From contig NZ_JAYWCU010000115.1 in the NCBI RefSeq assembly GCF_043780375.1, forward strand, positions 10,001 to 74,000: DNA of 64,000 nucleotides. The letters run 5' to 3'. The DNA comes from Emticicia sp043780375. Its GTDB lineage: Bacteria > Bacteroidota > Bacteroidia > Cytophagales > Spirosomataceae. Numbering within the stretch: position 1 is the first letter of the stretch; the number at the start of each line of letters is the position of its first letter. Shown one piece after another: positions 7,142-17,070 of this stretch. The notes beneath the pieces are model-generated. The model ran no database searches, was not told the DNA's origin, and was given only the letters and a program-made list of their open reading frames with translations. The position numbers and the translations under genes were made by a program.

Positions 7142-9235
7142 ATGCAATTTCTTTTTCCGTCTTTTCTTTGGGGTTTGTTGGCAGTTTCTGTGCCTTTAAT
7201 TATCCATTTATTCAATTTCCGTCGTACCAAACGGGTTTTCTTTACCAACGTTGCTTTCTTGAAAGCCGTCGAAACGCAAACAAGTGCTTTTCGACGAATA
7301 AAACAATGGCTCATTTTGGCTGCTCGAATTTTATTCTTGGCGTTCTTAGTTTTTGCTTTTGCTCAACCGTTTTTACCAGCAAAAAACAGCACTAATAATC
7401 GTAACTCAGGCCTCGGCGTAAACAGTCTTTACCTCGACAATTCGCTAAGTATGCAAAACACCACTGAAAACAAACGCTACTTAGATTTGGCAATTACGAA
7501 AATGGATGAACTGCTTACTGTTTTTCGTCAAACACCTAATATTCAGTTAGTTACCAATGATTTTTCTGGAGAAGACCAAGCCGTAACCAACGGCACAAAA
7601 ATAAAAGACCGACTTACCTCGGTAGGTTTTTCGTCGAATCCACGTACGCTTGAAAGTGTTTATAAACGACAAAATAGTTTGGCTCAAAAGCATAATGCAA
7701 GTGCTAATAATCAACTCTTTTGGTTTTCTGATTTTCAGAAAAGTACCGCAGGAGATTTGAAAAAAATCAAGACCGATACGCTCAATAAGTTGTTTTTAGT
7801 GCCAGTGCAAGGCACTAAAAATCAAAATGTTTTTACTGATTCGGTTTGGTTGGCTTCGCCGTTTATCCGTGAAATGCAGAATAATATTCTGTACGTAAAA
7901 GTTTATAATTCGGGTAGTGAAGAGGTCGAAAAATTGCCAATCAAATTATTTATTGACAATGCCCAAGCCTCAACGGCTTCGGTTAATATTGCCCCAAATG
8001 GGTCGGCAACAGCAACTTTCAACTTCATGGTAAAAGACAAAGGTTTTCATCGTGGAAAAGTTTCGTTCGACGACCAACCAATTACCTTCGACAATGATTA
8101 TTATTTTGTGTTGAATGCTTCGCCTACAATTCAGGTTTTGCATTTGTACCAAGAACGTAGTGCGGCCGACTATATCGGAAAAGTTTTTGACAATGATAGC
8201 CTTTTTAGCTACCGAGCATATAGTGCTACAAATGTAGATGTGGGGCAATTCAAAAACGCCAATCTCATTGTTTTGGAAGGTGTAGAACAAGTTTCAGGAA
8301 CTTTTAGGGCCAGCCTCGAAGAATTTGTGAGAAATGGCGGAAACTTATTGATTTTTCCTCCTGCACGACCTGACGTTATGGCATACGAACAGTTTTTAGG
8401 GGGCTTTGGTATTCAAGGAATCAATAATTTGACTCAGGCTATTTTGCCTCAAAGCCAATTGGCGATTGCTGAACCTAATCGACAAAATCCGTTTTTTATT
8501 GACGTTTTTGAACGAACAACTTTACAAGGTGTTGTAAATACGCCGCTAATGCAACCAGCGTGGACGTGGTCGGGCGTGGGTGAAAAAATCTTGACATTCA
8601 AAAACTTGCAAAACTTTATTACTTCTACGAAAGCCTCGCAAGGACGCATATATTTGTGTGCTTCGCCATTAGATAAAGCCTACGGAAATTTTGCTGAACA
8701 TGCTTTTTTTGTACCAACCATGTTTAAAATTGCGTCGATGAGTACCAAACAAGAGCGAGCAGCTTATAATTTTAGTGAAGGAAGCATCACACTCGAACTG
8801 CCAAACGGCAAAAAAGATGCAACTTACAAATTGAAAAATGTAAGTACGCCCAATAATAAAATAGAAATTATTCCTATACAACGAATCGTTGGAAATACGC
8901 TTGCCTTAGAGCTGCCAAAATCAAGTCAATTGACTGATAATCAGGTACTTGAGTCGGGATATTATGAATTGCAATTAGATGGGAAAACCGAAAAACTATT
9001 GGCTTTTAACCACGACAATGAAGAATCAAAAATGGATTTTTACACGCCCGAAGAACTAAGAACATTCTTTGCTGGACAAAAAAATGTCACGATTTTTGAT
9101 AACTTACTTGATGGTGATTTCGTGAAAACTTTCCAAGAAAGTAACGTCGGTACACCACTTTGGAAATACTGCGTAATGCTCGCCTTAGCTTTCTTATTGG
9201 TTGAAATTTTGTTGATTAGGTTTTTGAAGGGGTAG
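7142..9235 (+). CDS. BatA/aerotolerance N-terminal domain membrane protein
   Basis: A 697-residue protein. It opens with the N-terminal BatA domain (PSFLWGLLAVSVPLIIHLFNFRR), where two hydrophobic helices flank an RRTKRVFFTNVAFLKAV linker. A large periplasmic region follows that resembles a degenerate von Willebrand A domain (SLYLDNSLSMQN near residue 97) and then a glutamine-amidotransferase-like region. A final membrane helix ends in EILLIRFLKG. Proteins of this type are common in Bacteroidota and are thought to act in envelope processes beside MoxR/Bat operons, which are not present here. The full MIDAS motif is only partly kept (D-x-S-x-S is seen). The precise function is unknown. Confidence 0.8.
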   Translation: MQFLFPSFLWGLLAVSVPLIIHLFNFRRTKRVFFTNVAFLKAVETQTSAFRRIKQWLILAARILFLAFLVFAFAQPFLPAKNSTNNRNSGLGVNSLYLDNSLSMQNTTENKRYLDLAITKMDELLTVFRQTPNIQLVTNDFSGEDQAVTNGTKIKDRLTSVGFSSNPRTLESVYKRQNSLAQKHNASANNQLFWFSDFQKSTAGDLKKIKTDTLNKLFLVPVQGTKNQNVFTDSVWLASPFIREMQNNILYVKVYNSGSEEVEKLPIKLFIDNAQASTASVNIAPNGSATATFNFMVKDKGFHRGKVSFDDQPITFDNDYYFVLNASPTIQVLHLYQERSAADYIGKVFDNDSLFSYRAYSATNVDVGQFKNANLIVLEGVEQVSGTFRASLEEFVRNGGNLLIFPPARPDVMAYEQFLGGFGIQGINNLTQAILPQSQLAIAEPNRQNPFFIDVFERTTLQGVVNTPLMQPAWTWSGVGEKILTFKNLQNFITSTKASQGRIYLCASPLDKAYGNFAEHAFFVPTMFKIASMSTKQERAAYNFSEGSITLELPNGKKDATYKLKNVSTPNNKIEIIPIQRIVGNTLALELPKSSQLTDNQVLESGYYELQLDGKTEKLLAFNHDNEESKMDFYTPEELRTFFAGQKNVTIFDNLLDGDFVKTFQESNVGTPLWKYCVMLALAFLLVEILLIRFLKG

Positions 9236-9303
9236 AAGAATGTTGGTACAAGTGTTAAGCGAAGCGTCACATAAAATGTAGTCAGAGACGACAAATCACT
9301 ATG

Positions 9304-9332
9304 TGGTACGAGTCTAAAAAAGACTTGCACCA
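9304..9332. repeat. Imperfect hairpin, TGGTACGAGTCT arms
   Basis: TGGTACGAGTCT (9304-9315) pairs with AGACTTGCACCA (9321-9332) apart from one mismatch and one G-T pair, around an A-rich loop. It lies in the 166-base spacer after the BatA-like gene. A similar TTGGTACAAGTG stretch lies at about 9243. It may be a weak terminator or a spacer repeat. Confidence 0.45.
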
Positions 9333-9401
9333 GCGAGCGAGTAAATATATTGTTTATTAACCAAATTTTGGCTGGTTTCGCTAAGAAACAAAACATTGTA
9401 A

Positions 9402-10262
9402 ATGAAAAAAATCTTCTTCCTCCTCTTAATTTCAGTAAACATCTTCGCCCAAAACGGCACAGAAATTTATCTATTTGATTTATCAAATTTGGGTGGAAAT
9501 TTGACTTTATCAAATCCTAAAAATATCACCGATAGGGTAGGGTATGACAATCAGCCGTTTTTTCATCCAACCAAGTCTTTGATTTATTATACTGCCATGA
9601 AAGATGGGCAGACAGACATTTGGTCGTATAATTACAAAACAAGCGAACGTTTACAAATAACAAATACCATTGATTCGGAATATTCGCCAACGGTTACGCC
9701 CGATAAAAAATACTTGTCTTGCATTGTTCAACGCAAAAGTAATGGAGACCAAGACTTGGTAAAATACAATATCAAAAATCCGCTCGAAACACAAATCATT
9801 TTTGAATCTCAGCAAACTGGCAAGATTGGTTATCAGGCTTGGTTAAATTCTAACGAACTCATTACGTTTGTATTGGGTGAGCCACAAACGCTTCATTATC
9901 AGAATCTTACCACAAAAAAAGATCTTGTTGTTGCTCCCAATATTGGGCGTTCGTTACACCTTATTCCTAAGCAAAAGACGTTTAGTTTTGTTCAACAAGT
10001 TGATAAAAAATGGATAATCCGAGCGTTTAATCCTTCAAAAAACACAATTACTGATATTGCTGAAAGTAACCCAGATTTGGAGCATTATAATACTTGGACA
10101 AGCAATGGAATTATTTTAGAAAGTAAAAACACTGAAATTTTGAGCTATGATTCAGTCCAAAAGCAATGGAAATCGGTGATTTTACCCGAAACTTTACCGA
10201 GAAAGAAAATAAGTAGAATGGCAATAAAAGGCAATAAAATAGTGATTGTTCTTGACGAGTAA
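9402..10262 (+). CDS. Secreted TolB-like/PD40 beta-propeller protein
   Basis: A 286-residue protein with a signal peptide ending around ISVNIFAQ. The body contains PD40/WD40-like blades, such as QPFFHPTKSLIYYTAMKDGQ followed by DIWSYNYKT, and SPTVTPDKKYLSCIV followed by DLVKYNIKN. These are typical of the TolB propeller fold. It is shorter than TolB and has no TolB N-terminal domain, so it is probably a periplasmic or surface propeller of unknown ligand. A strong bidirectional terminator follows. No partner genes are evident. Confidence 0.75.
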   Translation: MKKIFFLLLISVNIFAQNGTEIYLFDLSNLGGNLTLSNPKNITDRVGYDNQPFFHPTKSLIYYTAMKDGQTDIWSYNYKTSERLQITNTIDSEYSPTVTPDKKYLSCIVQRKSNGDQDLVKYNIKNPLETQIIFESQQTGKIGYQAWLNSNELITFVLGEPQTLHYQNLTTKKDLVVAPNIGRSLHLIPKQKTFSFVQQVDKKWIIRAFNPSKNTITDIAESNPDLEHYNTWTSNGIILESKNTEILSYDSVQKQWKSVILPETLPRKKISRMAIKGNKIVIVLDE

Positions 10263-10279
10263 CTGATAGCAATTCATGA

Positions 10280-10314
10280 AAAAGCCCAAGAAATTAAAAA
10301 AATCTTGGGCTTTT
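10280..10314. terminator. Bidirectional intrinsic terminator
   Basis: A 12-base perfect stem (AAAAGCCCAAGA / TCTTGGGCTTTT) has an 11-base A-rich loop and T runs on both sides. It separates the plus-strand propeller gene from the convergent korB end. Confidence 0.9.
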
Positions 10315-10333
10315 TTATTTTGTAATAGATATT

Positions 10334-11380
10334 TTATCTTAAACTCTGATTCAAGGCCTCCAAGGCATCAATACCCGGGCAAAGAACATCTTCTTTGAGG
10401 GTATTTAATGGTTGTTTGCTTGTTTGAAGCACATCATGCAAAGCATTGGTATTTGGTTCGATATACACTAAACCTGTCAAGATTTCACCTTTTTCTTTGG
10501 CATTTTGTAGAGCAATCATTGCCGAAAGTTTATCTTCTGGATTCCAACCTTGATGCAATTTTTGAAGCTGTAAAGCCGAACCGTCGTGTAAAGTTATTTC
10601 TTTTGAATCCTCATAATTTGCCGTGATTTCTTCCATAATTGGTACAAAATCTACGGTAGAAGTTGCTTCAATATGTTCACGTACATAGTCGTAAGATTTT
10701 GTAGAACCTACATTATTGTTGAAAGTTACGCAAGGCGAAATCACATCAATAAAAGCAAAACCTGGGTGTTTAATAGCGGCTTTTATCAAAGGAATGAGTT
10801 GTGCTTTGTCGCCCGAAAAACTGCGAGCCACAAAAGTTGCACCTAATTCCATGCTCAAAGCAACTAAATCAATGGCGTTGAAAGGATTGACCGAACCTGC
10901 TTTACTTTTTGAGCCATTATCAGCCGTTGCCGAATCTTGCCCTTTGGTCAGGCCGTAGCAACCATTGTTCATCACCAAATAAACCATGTTAAGGTTGCGG
11001 CGAATGGCATGAACAAATTGCCCCATACCGATTGAGGCAGTATCTCCATCGCCCGAAACTCCAAAGTAAACCAAATCACGATTGGCCAAATACGCACCCG
11101 TAGCCACCGAAGGCATACGTCCGTGTACTGAGTTAAATCCGTGAGAATTTCCTAAAAAGTAAGCAGGTGTTTTCGACGAACAGCCAATGCCCGACATCTT
11201 GGCAATACGGTGTGGCTCAATGGCCAACTCGAAACATGCTTGGATGATTGCACCACTGATAGAATCGTGTCCACAACCTGCACAGAGCGTTGATAAAGCT
11301 CCTTCGTAGTCTTTTTTTGTAAAATCTATTTTATTTTTTGGCAAATCTGGATGCCTAAAGGTCGGACGAACGTATGTCAT
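10334..11380 (-). CDS. korB: 2-oxoacid:ferredoxin oxidoreductase beta subunit (KorB-like)
   Basis: A 348-residue TPP-binding subunit. It has LCAGCGHD near residue 33, GIGCSSKTPAYF with the Fe-S/TPP-associated cysteine near residue 66, and the TPP-magnesium motif GDGDTASIGMGQ followed by NNGCYGLTKGQ. With KorA it oxidatively decarboxylates a 2-oxoacid, most likely 2-oxoglutarate, to the acyl-CoA and reduces ferredoxin. KorB ends 19 bases from a terminator and begins 4 bases after korA, so the two are translated from one message. Pyruvate or branched-chain oxoacid specificity cannot be excluded from sequence alone. Confidence 0.9.
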   Translation of the reverse strand: MTYVRPTFRHPDLPKNKIDFTKKDYEGALSTLCAGCGHDSISGAIIQACFELAIEPHRIAKMSGIGCSSKTPAYFLGNSHGFNSVHGRMPSVATGAYLANRDLVYFGVSGDGDTASIGMGQFVHAIRRNLNMVYLVMNNGCYGLTKGQDSATADNGSKSKAGSVNPFNAIDLVALSMELGATFVARSFSGDKAQLIPLIKAAIKHPGFAFIDVISPCVTFNNNVGSTKSYDYVREHIEATSTVDFVPIMEEITANYEDSKEITLHDGSALQLQKLHQGWNPEDKLSAMIALQNAKEKGEILTGLVYIEPNTNALHDVLQTSKQPLNTLKEDVLCPGIDALEALNQSLR

Positions 11381-11384
11381 TTGT

Positions 11385-13184
11385 TCAGTTTGTTACAAGA
11401 TTTTTACTAATTTCTTTCACAATTTTATCAGCTGTAATTGGCATTCCGTCATAATTCAAGACACGAATCAATTTTTTAGGATTGATTTCTAATTCATTGA
11501 TAAGCAACGAACGCATTTGGGCATCACGGTTTTGCTCAATTACAAAAACAACTTCGTGGTCTTCGATGAATTGTTCTACATCTTTATTAAACGGAAAAGC
11601 TTTGAGTTGCATTGCATCAAGCACCACGTCTTGTTCACGCAATAAATCAATGGCTTCTTCTGACGAATAAGTTGAAGTTCCGAAGAAAATCACACCCATT
11701 GGGCTCATGTTTTTTTGTTGGTAAAAATGTGGTTTCGGCACAAGGTCTTTGGCTGTATCCCATTTTTTCTCCAAACGTTGCATGTTTTTTACATAAACTG
11801 CACTGTCTTCGGTATAAACAGCGTATTCATCACGAGAAGTACCACGAGTAAAGTACGAACCTTTGGTTGGGTGGGTGCCTGGGTAAGTTCTATACGGAAT
11901 TCCATCGCCGTCAGAGTCTAAGTAACGTCCAAAACGCCCCATATTTTCTAAATCTTCGGCAGTATAAACTTTTCCTCGGTCATACATTCTACTTTCATCC
12001 CACTCAAAAGGCTCGCTCATGTGGTCGTTCATTCCTAAATCCAAATCTGTTAGCACGATGATTGGGGTTTGTAAACGTTCGGCTAAATCAAAAGCATCGG
12101 CTGTCAATTCAAAACAATCTTTTGGGTTGCTTGGAAACAACAAAACATGCTTGGTATCGCCATGAGAAGCATAAGCCGAAATGGTAATATCCGATTGTTG
12201 CGTACGTGTTGGCATACCTGTTGAAGGGCCGGTGCGTTGAACATCGATCAAAACTGCGGGAATTTCGGCAAAATAACCTAATCCTAAAAACTCATTCATC
12301 AACGAAACTCCCGGCCCACTTGTGGCAGTAAATGACCTCGCACCGTTCCAGTTTGCTCCAATAACCATTCCGATGGCTGCTAATTCATCTTCGGCTTGAA
12401 CGATGGCAAAGTTTTTCTCGCCCGTTTCTTTGTTAGTACGGAATTTCTTGGCGTATTTTTCAAATTTCTCAACAACAGAAGTCGAAGGCGTAATCGGATA
12501 CCAAGCGGCAACTGTTGCTCCTGCAAAAACTGCTCCTAAACCACAAGCTCCGTTTCCGTCGAATAAGATTCTTTTGCCGACCAAATCACGTCTTTCTATG
12601 CGAATATCAAGTGGATATGCGAAATTTTCTTGTATATATTTAACACCTAATTGCAAAGCTTGCACGTTGGGGGCTACTAATTTTTCTTTTCCTTTAAACT
12701 GTTCGGCTAAGAGTTGTTCCAAAACTGCAAATTCAATATCTAAAAGAGCTGATAATGCTCCTACGTATATGATATTTTTGAATAATTGGCGTTGACGAGG
12801 GTCAGAATATTGTTCCATGCAAATACCCATCAACGGAATTCCGAGATAAGTTATGTCTTCACGAATGTATTCTTTGTGTAATGGTTTGGTGCTATCATAT
12901 AGAAAATAACCTCCTGAACGCACATCTTGTATGTCTTTCAACATACTTTGTGGATTGACCGAAACCATCAAATCAATTCCTTCTCGTCGGCCTAAATAGC
13001 CTTTTTCACTTATCCTTACCTCATACCATGTTGGTAATCCTTGAATATTAGATGGAAAAATATTTTTAGGCGTAACCGGAATTCCCATCCTAAATATAGC
13101 TTTGGCAAACATACTATTTGCACTGGCAGAACCAGTTCCGTTAACGTTGGCAAAGCGTACTACAAAATCATTGACTTTTGTCAT
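11385..13184 (-). CDS. korA: 2-oxoacid:acceptor oxidoreductase alpha subunit with fused gamma domain (KorA-like)
   Basis: A 599-residue protein with the fused gamma-alpha order. The gamma domain starts at the N-terminus with FANVNGTGSASAN and covers about 200 residues. The alpha domain begins near residue 208 (LFDGNGACGLGAVFAGA), with AAWYPITPSTS and FTATSGPGVSLMNEF typical of the pyrimidine-binding domain. It is the partner of KorB four bases downstream. The complex makes low-potential ferredoxin, which the flavoprotein encoded upstream at 13319-15109 may exchange with NAD(P)H. The family is firm and the substrate is likely 2-oxoglutarate. Confidence 0.9.
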   Translation of the reverse strand: MTKVNDFVVRFANVNGTGSASANSMFAKAIFRMGIPVTPKNIFPSNIQGLPTWYEVRISEKGYLGRREGIDLMVSVNPQSMLKDIQDVRSGGYFLYDSTKPLHKEYIREDITYLGIPLMGICMEQYSDPRQRQLFKNIIYVGALSALLDIEFAVLEQLLAEQFKGKEKLVAPNVQALQLGVKYIQENFAYPLDIRIERRDLVGKRILFDGNGACGLGAVFAGATVAAWYPITPSTSVVEKFEKYAKKFRTNKETGEKNFAIVQAEDELAAIGMVIGANWNGARSFTATSGPGVSLMNEFLGLGYFAEIPAVLIDVQRTGPSTGMPTRTQQSDITISAYASHGDTKHVLLFPSNPKDCFELTADAFDLAERLQTPIIVLTDLDLGMNDHMSEPFEWDESRMYDRGKVYTAEDLENMGRFGRYLDSDGDGIPYRTYPGTHPTKGSYFTRGTSRDEYAVYTEDSAVYVKNMQRLEKKWDTAKDLVPKPHFYQQKNMSPMGVIFFGTSTYSSEEAIDLLREQDVVLDAMQLKAFPFNKDVEQFIEDHEVVFVIEQNRDAQMRSLLINELEINPKKLIRVLNYDGMPITADKIVKEISKNLVTN

Positions 13185-13318
13185 ATCACTCTATCCCCAA
13201 AAAGGGAGTTTTTTATCGTTTATTTTTTTTGTTCTATGCCATAAGCTATATGCTTTAGGCGTTGAAAAATGTATTTTAGAAAGCTTTATAGCTTAATGAT
13301 TAAAGCATATTGCAAACC

Positions 13319-15109
13319 TTAATGACTACACCCGTGATGAGCCTTCGTTGTGTTATAAAAAAACTTCTGCATATCCCAAGCAGAGGTTGGGCAACGTTCG
13401 GCACATAAACCACAGTGCAAACAAACATCTTCATCTTTCACCATCACTCGACCAGTCGCCGCTAAGGTATTTGACACCAAAAGGTCTTGGTCTAAGCGTA
13501 AAGATGGAGCCAACAAACGAGTACGAAGGTCTTCTTCAGTGCCATTTGTTGTAAATGTAATACACGATGTTGGACAAACATCCATACACGCATCGCACTC
13601 AATACAAAGATTTTCGGTGAAAACAGTTTGCACATCGCAGTTGAGACAACGTTCAGCTTCTTTGAAACCCACTAATTTATCAAAACCAAGCTCAACTTCT
13701 TTTTTACGGTCTTTGAGGGTCAGAGATTTATCATTTTGTGGTACGACAAAACGATTATCGTCTGCCACAATGCTATCGTAGCTCCATTCGTGGATGCCCA
13801 TTTTTTGAGAAACCAAATTTGTAAATGGATTAGGACGCACATCAAGCGATTTTCTATTACAATACAAATCTATTGAAACAGCAGCCGAGTGACCTTGTGC
13901 TACGGCAGTAATTACATTTTTAGGGCCAAGAGCAGCATCACCACCAAAGAAAACTTTCTCGTTGGTTGATTGGAAAGTAAGACTATTTACAGAGGGCATT
14001 TCCCATTTATCAAACTCGATTCCTAAATCACGCTCAATCCACGGAAAATAATTTTCTTGCCCAATCGCTACCAAAACATCATCAGCTTCGATGAAAACGT
14101 GCGGTTCGTTCATAGAAACGAGTGAACGCTTACCTTTTTCGTCATAAATAGCATGAACTTTCTCGAAAGTCATTCCTTTTAATTGACCATTTTCTGCAAC
14201 AAATGAGATAGGCACATGATTGTCCAAAATCGGAATATCTTCGTGCATGGCATCTTCTTTTTCCCAAGGTGAAGCACGCATTTCAGAAAACGGACTACGT
14301 ACAACTACTCTTACTTCTTCGCCACCCAAACGACGAGAAGTACGGCAGCAGTCCATTGCAGTATTTCCACCACCCAAAACGATAACTTTTTTACCGATTT
14401 TGGCTGTATGCTCAAAAGCAACACTTGCGAGCCATTCGATACCAACGTGAATATTGGCAGCACCTTCGACACGGCCTGGGAGATTCGATAAATCACGTCC
14501 ACGAGGAGCTCCAGTTCCTACAAAAACAGCATCATAATTTTCATCCAAAACTTTTTTCAAACTCGAAACATAAGTTTTGAAATGTTTGTGAATGCCCATA
14601 TCGAGAATATTATTCACTTCTTCGTCTAAAACTGTTTCGGGTAAACGGAAAGATGGAATTTGACTACGCATCATACCGCCACCTTTGATTTGCTCATCAA
14701 AAATATGGATTTCGTAGCCCAAAGGAGCTAAATCACGAGCAACAGTAAGCGACGCAGGCCCAGCACCAATCAATGCAATACGTTTTCCATTACCTTTTTC
14801 GGGAGCTTTCGGAAGTAAATGTTTAATATCACCTTTGTTGTCGGCGGCTACTCGTTTGAGGCGACAAATGGCCACAGGCTCTTCGTCCACACGACCACGG
14901 CGGCAAGCTGGTTCGCAGGGTCTATCGCAAGTACGACCTAAAACGCCAGGAAAAACATTTGATTCCCAGTTGACCATATATGCTTCCGTATATTTTTCGG
15001 CTGCAATGAGTCTGATATACTCAGGTACGGGCGTATGAGCAGGGCAAGCATACTGACAATCTACGACCTTATGATAATATTCGGGGTCGTGTACATTAGT
15101 TGGTTCCAA
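13319..15109 (-). CDS. GltD-like FAD/NAD(P) oxidoreductase with C-terminal ferredoxin domains
   Basis: A 596-residue protein. The N-terminal Fer4_20 domain has cysteines in DCQYACPAHTPVPEY and RTCDRPCEPACRRG. The FAD-binding GKRIALIGAGPASLTVARDLA lies near residue 108 and the NAD(P)-binding GKKVIVLGGGNTAMDCCR near residue 240. The C-terminus carries CIECDACMDVCPTSC and CLHCGLCAERCPTSAW, two 4Fe-4S clusters. This layout matches the small subunit of glutamate synthase and NfnB-type ferredoxin:NADP oxidoreductases, here with two extra clusters. It sits between korA and the transhydrogenase genes, with no large GltB subunit, so it probably links NAD(P)H and ferredoxin pools rather than making glutamate. 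Confidence 0.85.
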   Translation of the reverse strand: MEPTNVHDPEYYHKVVDCQYACPAHTPVPEYIRLIAAEKYTEAYMVNWESNVFPGVLGRTCDRPCEPACRRGRVDEEPVAICRLKRVAADNKGDIKHLLPKAPEKGNGKRIALIGAGPASLTVARDLAPLGYEIHIFDEQIKGGGMMRSQIPSFRLPETVLDEEVNNILDMGIHKHFKTYVSSLKKVLDENYDAVFVGTGAPRGRDLSNLPGRVEGAANIHVGIEWLASVAFEHTAKIGKKVIVLGGGNTAMDCCRTSRRLGGEEVRVVVRSPFSEMRASPWEKEDAMHEDIPILDNHVPISFVAENGQLKGMTFEKVHAIYDEKGKRSLVSMNEPHVFIEADDVLVAIGQENYFPWIERDLGIEFDKWEMPSVNSLTFQSTNEKVFFGGDAALGPKNVITAVAQGHSAAVSIDLYCNRKSLDVRPNPFTNLVSQKMGIHEWSYDSIVADDNRFVVPQNDKSLTLKDRKKEVELGFDKLVGFKEAERCLNCDVQTVFTENLCIECDACMDVCPTSCITFTTNGTEEDLRTRLLAPSLRLDQDLLVSNTLAATGRVMVKDEDVCLHCGLCAERCPTSAWDMQKFFYNTTKAHHGCSH

Positions 15110-15238
15110 TGGATGAATAGTTTTAAATTGAAATCGTAGGTAAAACTACTTAATTTTAAAAAGCAACACCAAATAATGTTTTGTAAAACATTAATAATGG
15201 CAATGATTATATGATTTTTTGTTAATTTAATACAAGTT

Positions 15239-16639
15239 CTACATCTGCTTCAACTCACTTACCAATTTTGATAAAACTCCTTTGGCATCGCCAAAAAGCA
15301 TACTTGTTTTTGGTTGGTAAAAAAGAAGGTTGTCAATTCCTGCATAACCAGCATTCATGCTTCTCTTATTGACGATGATATTTTTGGCATTTTCTACATC
15401 CAAAATTGGCATGCCGAAAATGGGTGAAGATGGGTCAGTCTTGGCGGCTGGATTTACCACGTCATTTGCTCCGACAACTAAAACTACGTCAGTATTGGCA
15501 AATTGAGGGTTTATCTCTTCCATTTCAATCAATTTATCGTAGGAAACATTACTTTCTGCCAAAAGTACATTCATGTGGCCCGGCATTCGACCCGCTACGG
15601 GATGAATGGCATAAACTACTTCAACGCCACGTTCTTCCAATAGAAGTTCTAATTCATGAATCACGTGTTGGGCTTGAGCAACGGCCAATCCATAACCTGG
15701 TACAATGACTACTTTTTTGGCATAATTCATCAATATAGCTGTATCTGAAATAGAAATATCTTTGATACTGCCATTTATATCTGCTACTGCACCTGTGGAA
15801 GCCCCACCACCAAATGCTCCGAAAATTACGTTACTCAATGGGCGATTCATAGCTTTGCACATCGCTAAAGTCAATATTGTTCCTGCCGAACCAACCAAAA
15901 TTCCACCCGTAAGCATGACTTGGTTTTGGTATAAAAAACCACCAAAAGCGGCTGCTAAACCAGTAAATGAATTGAGTAAAGAAATAACCACGGGCATATC
16001 GGCTCCACCAATCGGAATAACAAACAAAACACCGTAAATCAAGGCAAAAATAAATAGTAAAACTACTAAAAAAAGATGTTCAGGTTGTGCGTAAACAATA
16101 TATGCTCCGAATAAAATGAGGGCAATCATTACGACCGTATTCAGAATATTGTACGAAGGAATTCTGATTGGTTTTTTCATTGTTTCATTGAGTTTCAGGA
16201 AAGCAATTACGCTTCCGCTGAATGAAACCGAACCAATGATAAGACCTGCAATAATTGTTGATAAAGCACCAATTTTGCCCAAGTTATGTTCATATTCCAT
16301 TAAACCAATGATGGCGGCACAAGCCCCACCCATTCCGTTGAAAAGCGAAACTAATTCGGGCATTTTGGTCATTTGTACTCGACTTGCAGTAAGCCAACCA
16401 GCCACAGTTCCAACTACAATTGCTGCTAAAATCAAAATGATTTTGATTGGCTCACGAGTGGTATAACCATCTGCATGATTGTACAACATGATAGTGCCTA
16501 CAATTGCCAAAGCCATACCAAAAGCTGCGTAGAGATTGCCTTTACGAGCCGTATCAGGATGACTCAACATCTTTAAACCAAGCACAAAAGTTACCGACGC
16601 AATTAAATAAATAATATCAAGAATATATTTTACTTCCAT
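15239..16639 (-). CDS. pntB: NAD(P) transhydrogenase subunit beta
   Basis: A 466-residue protein. The N-terminal half has about eight to nine membrane helices. The C-terminal domain III binds NADP(H) and carries VVIVPGYGLAVAQAQH, HPVAGRMPGHMNVLLAE and VVLVVGANDVVNPAA, all diagnostic. It couples hydride transfer from NADH to NADP+ to proton inflow across the inner membrane. The gene begins 5 bases after the small membrane subunit. It is the last gene of the three-part pnt operon and is followed on the same strand by the GltD-like gene after a 130-base gap. Confidence 0.95.
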   Translation of the reverse strand: MEVKYILDIIYLIASVTFVLGLKMLSHPDTARKGNLYAAFGMALAIVGTIMLYNHADGYTTREPIKIILILAAIVVGTVAGWLTASRVQMTKMPELVSLFNGMGGACAAIIGLMEYEHNLGKIGALSTIIAGLIIGSVSFSGSVIAFLKLNETMKKPIRIPSYNILNTVVMIALILFGAYIVYAQPEHLFLVVLLFIFALIYGVLFVIPIGGADMPVVISLLNSFTGLAAAFGGFLYQNQVMLTGGILVGSAGTILTLAMCKAMNRPLSNVIFGAFGGGASTGAVADINGSIKDISISDTAILMNYAKKVVIVPGYGLAVAQAQHVIHELELLLEERGVEVVYAIHPVAGRMPGHMNVLLAESNVSYDKLIEMEEINPQFANTDVVLVVGANDVVNPAAKTDPSSPIFGMPILDVENAKNIIVNKRSMNAGYAGIDNLLFYQPKTSMLFGDAKGVLSKLVSELKQM

Positions 16640-16644
16640 GAGGT

Positions 16645-16956
16645 CTATTTTTTCTTTTTAAACATTTCTAACATTCTATCAGTAACCGCAAAGCCACCGA
16701 CTACATTAAGCGTGCCAAACACAACTGCCACGAAACCAAGAGCCAACGCCAAAATGTTTTCGGCTGGAGTATTGAGCATGACAATAATTGCTCCTACAAT
16801 CACAACGCCGTGAATGGCATTTGCTCCACTCATAAGGGGTGTATGCAGTACGGCAGGTACTTTTCCTATAACTTCAACGCCTACGAAAATAGACAATATG
16901 ATGATGTATATCATCTGAATATTTTCGCCGAGGAAGCCAACAATTTCGTTTAACAT
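16645..16956 (-). CDS. pntAB: NAD(P) transhydrogenase subunit alpha, membrane part
   Basis: A 103-residue protein with three or four hydrophobic helices, corresponding to the C-terminal membrane segment of PntA. Key stretches are GVEVIGKVPAVLHTPLMSGANAIHGVVIVGA and a final GTLNVVGGFAVTDRMLEMFKKKK. In many bacteria, including Bacteroidota, alpha is split into a soluble NAD-binding part and this membrane part. It lies 5 bases upstream of pntB and 115 bases downstream of the soluble part. Confidence 0.93.
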   Translation of the reverse strand: MLNEIVGFLGENIQMIYIIILSIFVGVEVIGKVPAVLHTPLMSGANAIHGVVIVGAIIVMLNTPAENILALALGFVAVVFGTLNVVGGFAVTDRMLEMFKKKK

Positions 16957-17070
16957 AATCTGAATTTACGATTTACGATTTTTGATTTACTATTTTTTTT
17001 GGTCGATGAAATTATGATTACGATTTTGAAACATAAAGATTTACCTGTTTTTAATCGAAAATTTTAGCAA